The notes under the pieces are model-generated. The model did not search any database and was not told the DNA's origin. It was given only the letters and a program-made list of their open reading frames with translations. A stretch of 64,000 nt of DNA from Duganella aceris. Lineage in GTDB: Bacteria; Pseudomonadota; Gammaproteobacteria; Burkholderiales; Burkholderiaceae_D. This document shows, in pieces, positions 63,004 through 64,000 of this stretch (positions within the stretch are counted from its first letter, which is position 1; each line of letters starts with the position of its first letter). The stretch spans positions 372,001-436,000 of the forward strand of contig NZ_JAADJT010000004.1 in the NCBI RefSeq assembly GCF_011090165.1. The letters run 5' to 3'. A program made the translations under genes and the position numbers.

Positions 63004-63846
63004 TCAAACCGCGCTGAAGGCGGTTTTTAGCTGCTTTTTCATACGCAGCGCGGCCCAGACGATGCCGATATAGTCGCGCCGGGTCAGCTTGGGGCGGTGC
63101 AGGAAGACGTCGTATTCGGCCGCTTCGATCGCATCCAGGATGCGCAGCCCGCCTTGCACCACCAGCCGCAGTTCGAGGCCGATCCTGCCCTTCAGGCGCA
63201 AGGCCAGCGGCGCGCCGCTCAGCATCAGGGCGCGGGCGCGGTCCACTTCGAACCGCATCAGCGAACGCCAGCGTGGCCGCGCGCTCGCGCTGTCCAGCGC
63301 CGCCGGCGAGATGGCGTGACGGTTCAGATCCTCCAGCGGTATATAAATGCGCTCCTTGTGCAAATCCACCGCCACATCCTGCAGGAAGTTGATCAGCTGT
63401 AGCGCGGTGCAGATCGCGTCCGAGTCGCGGATGTTGTCCTCGTCCGCCGCGCCGTACAGATGCAGCATCATGAAGCCGACCGGATTGGCCGAACGCGCGC
63501 AATAGTCCAGCAGCGACTCGTAGGTCTGGTAGCGGCTGACCACCACATCCTGCTTGAACGCCGACAGCAGGTCGTACATCGGCCGCAGCGGCAGCTCGTA
63601 CTCGCGCACCACCTGCGCCAGTTGCTCGAAGATCGGCTCATGGCCGCTTCCGCCTTGCTCGATGCGCTGCAACGACGCCTCGTAGGCGTTCAGCGCCGCC
63701 AGCCGCTGCTCGGGCGTGGCGTCGCCTTCGTCGGCCAGGTCGTCGGCGCTGCGGGCGAAGGCATAGATGGCTTCGACCGCCGGCCGTAGACGGCTTGGCA
63801 ACAAAATCGAAGCGACGGGGAAGTTTTCGTAGTGATCAACCGGCAT
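63004..63846 (-). CDS. hpnC: Hydroxysqualene synthase
   Basis: The ATG at 63846 is chosen because HpnC proteins begin near VDHYENFPVASILLPSRLR; an open extension to 63900 exists. 280 residues. Magnesium motifs ARSADDLADEGD and QDVAVDLHKERIYIP belong to the squalene/phytoene synthase fold. It converts presqualene diphosphate to hydroxysqualene, between HpnD and HpnE. It is separated from hpnDE by a 1.2-kb block of small genes. Confidence 0.93.
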   Translation of the reverse strand: MPVDHYENFPVASILLPSRLRPAVEAIYAFARSADDLADEGDATPEQRLAALNAYEASLQRIEQGGSGHEPIFEQLAQVVREYELPLRPMYDLLSAFKQDVVVSRYQTYESLLDYCARSANPVGFMMLHLYGAADEDNIRDSDAICTALQLINFLQDVAVDLHKERIYIPLEDLNRHAISPAALDSASARPRWRSLMRFEVDRARALMLSGAPLALRLKGRIGLELRLVVQGGLRILDAIEAAEYDVFLHRPKLTRRDYIGIVWAALRMKKQLKTAFSAV

Positions 63847-63894
63847 AAAACGGGGCCTAAAGCAAAAATTTAAAATTAATGACGCGAAAGTCAT

Positions 63895-63922
63895 TTGCAA
63901 ACGAATTTGCTCGGCATATAAT
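63895..63922 (+). promoter_or_regulatory. Sigma-70-type promoter reading out of the window
   Basis: TTGCAA (63895-63900), 16 bases, then TATAAT (63917-63922). The spacer contains the dyad GCAAA-CGAA-TTTGC (63897-63910), a possible operator. It would drive a gene beyond 64000, divergent from hpnC. The rest of 63923-64000 holds no start codon I can support. Confidence 0.5.
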
Positions 63923-64000
63923 TAATTAACGGAAAGTCATTAATTTCCAACCCGTAATAGTAGTGCCATCCAGACTACAGAGCAAGCTAAAGGACAATAT

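Overview
The window is GC-rich, densely coded chromosomal DNA from a betaproteobacterium. An Oxalobacteraceae genome (Massilia, Duganella or Janthinobacterium type) is the best guess. It rests on gene content: a thrC-moeA-moaD run, hpnCDE, a Crp/Fnr regulator with no recognisable cAMP-type site, many GGDEF/EAL proteins and TonB-dependent receptors. No search could be run, so the taxon is an inference. I see no rRNA, tRNA, CRISPR array or prophage. About 59 protein genes are supported.

Layout. 0-5 kb: the 3' end of recQ, a DHA2 drug-efflux gene divergent from a LysR regulator, then a second LysR gene divergent from an SDR. 5-10.5 kb: a phytase/esterase-like lipoprotein, then a zinc-starvation locus (zigA GTPase, zur, DUF2946-like protein, ZnuD-like receptor) with two palindromes before zigA. 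10.5-17.7 kb: an ssuACB-type importer, hmp, a FecA-type receptor behind a good Fur box, and a 1.0-kb RAYT transposase cassette bounded by 49-bp inverted repeats. 17.8-27.4 kb: Crp/Fnr regulator, SulP transporter, catalase, ClC exchanger, OmpA/Pal-like lipoprotein, a UvrD-type helicase with a DUF5710-like tail, and a LacI regulator. 27.5-35.8 kb: a YegD-like Hsp70, a DnaQ-like exonuclease, a Sel1-repeat protein, an EAL-CBS-GGDDF protein, and a cupredoxin paired with a dCACHE-HAMP-GGDEF-EAL enzyme.

35.8-37.3 kb is a visibly AT-richer islet with two orphan genes. 37.3-44.5 kb: VOC protein, MFS transporter, DUF4019 protein, and a prolyl oligopeptidase translationally coupled to a zinc metalloprotease. 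44.5-50.3 kb: an ammonium transporter with a sigma-54 promoter and NtrC-like sites, an XRE-cupin regulator, and a kbl-tdh-sdaA operon for threonine and serine catabolism. 50.2-56.1 kb: a GAF-GGDEF-EAL protein and thrC-moeA-moaD. 56.2-64 kb: a small membrane protein, a TIGR03862-type flavoprotein, a GIN-domain/DUF1700 pair, and the hydroxysqualene/squalene genes hpnE, hpnD and hpnC, with hpnC separated from hpnD by three small unrelated genes.

Themes. Metal and nitrogen homeostasis are marked by readable control sites (Zur-like, Fur, sigma-54/NtrC). Three large c-di-GMP enzymes lie within 22 kb, one beside a predicted periplasmic copper protein. Convergent genes often overlap at their 3' ends. 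The RAYT cassette is the clearest unexplained structure: its repeat arms reach into the last codons of fecA, and a perfect 16-bp hairpin lies inside its transposase gene. I found no convincing new defence or biosynthetic system.
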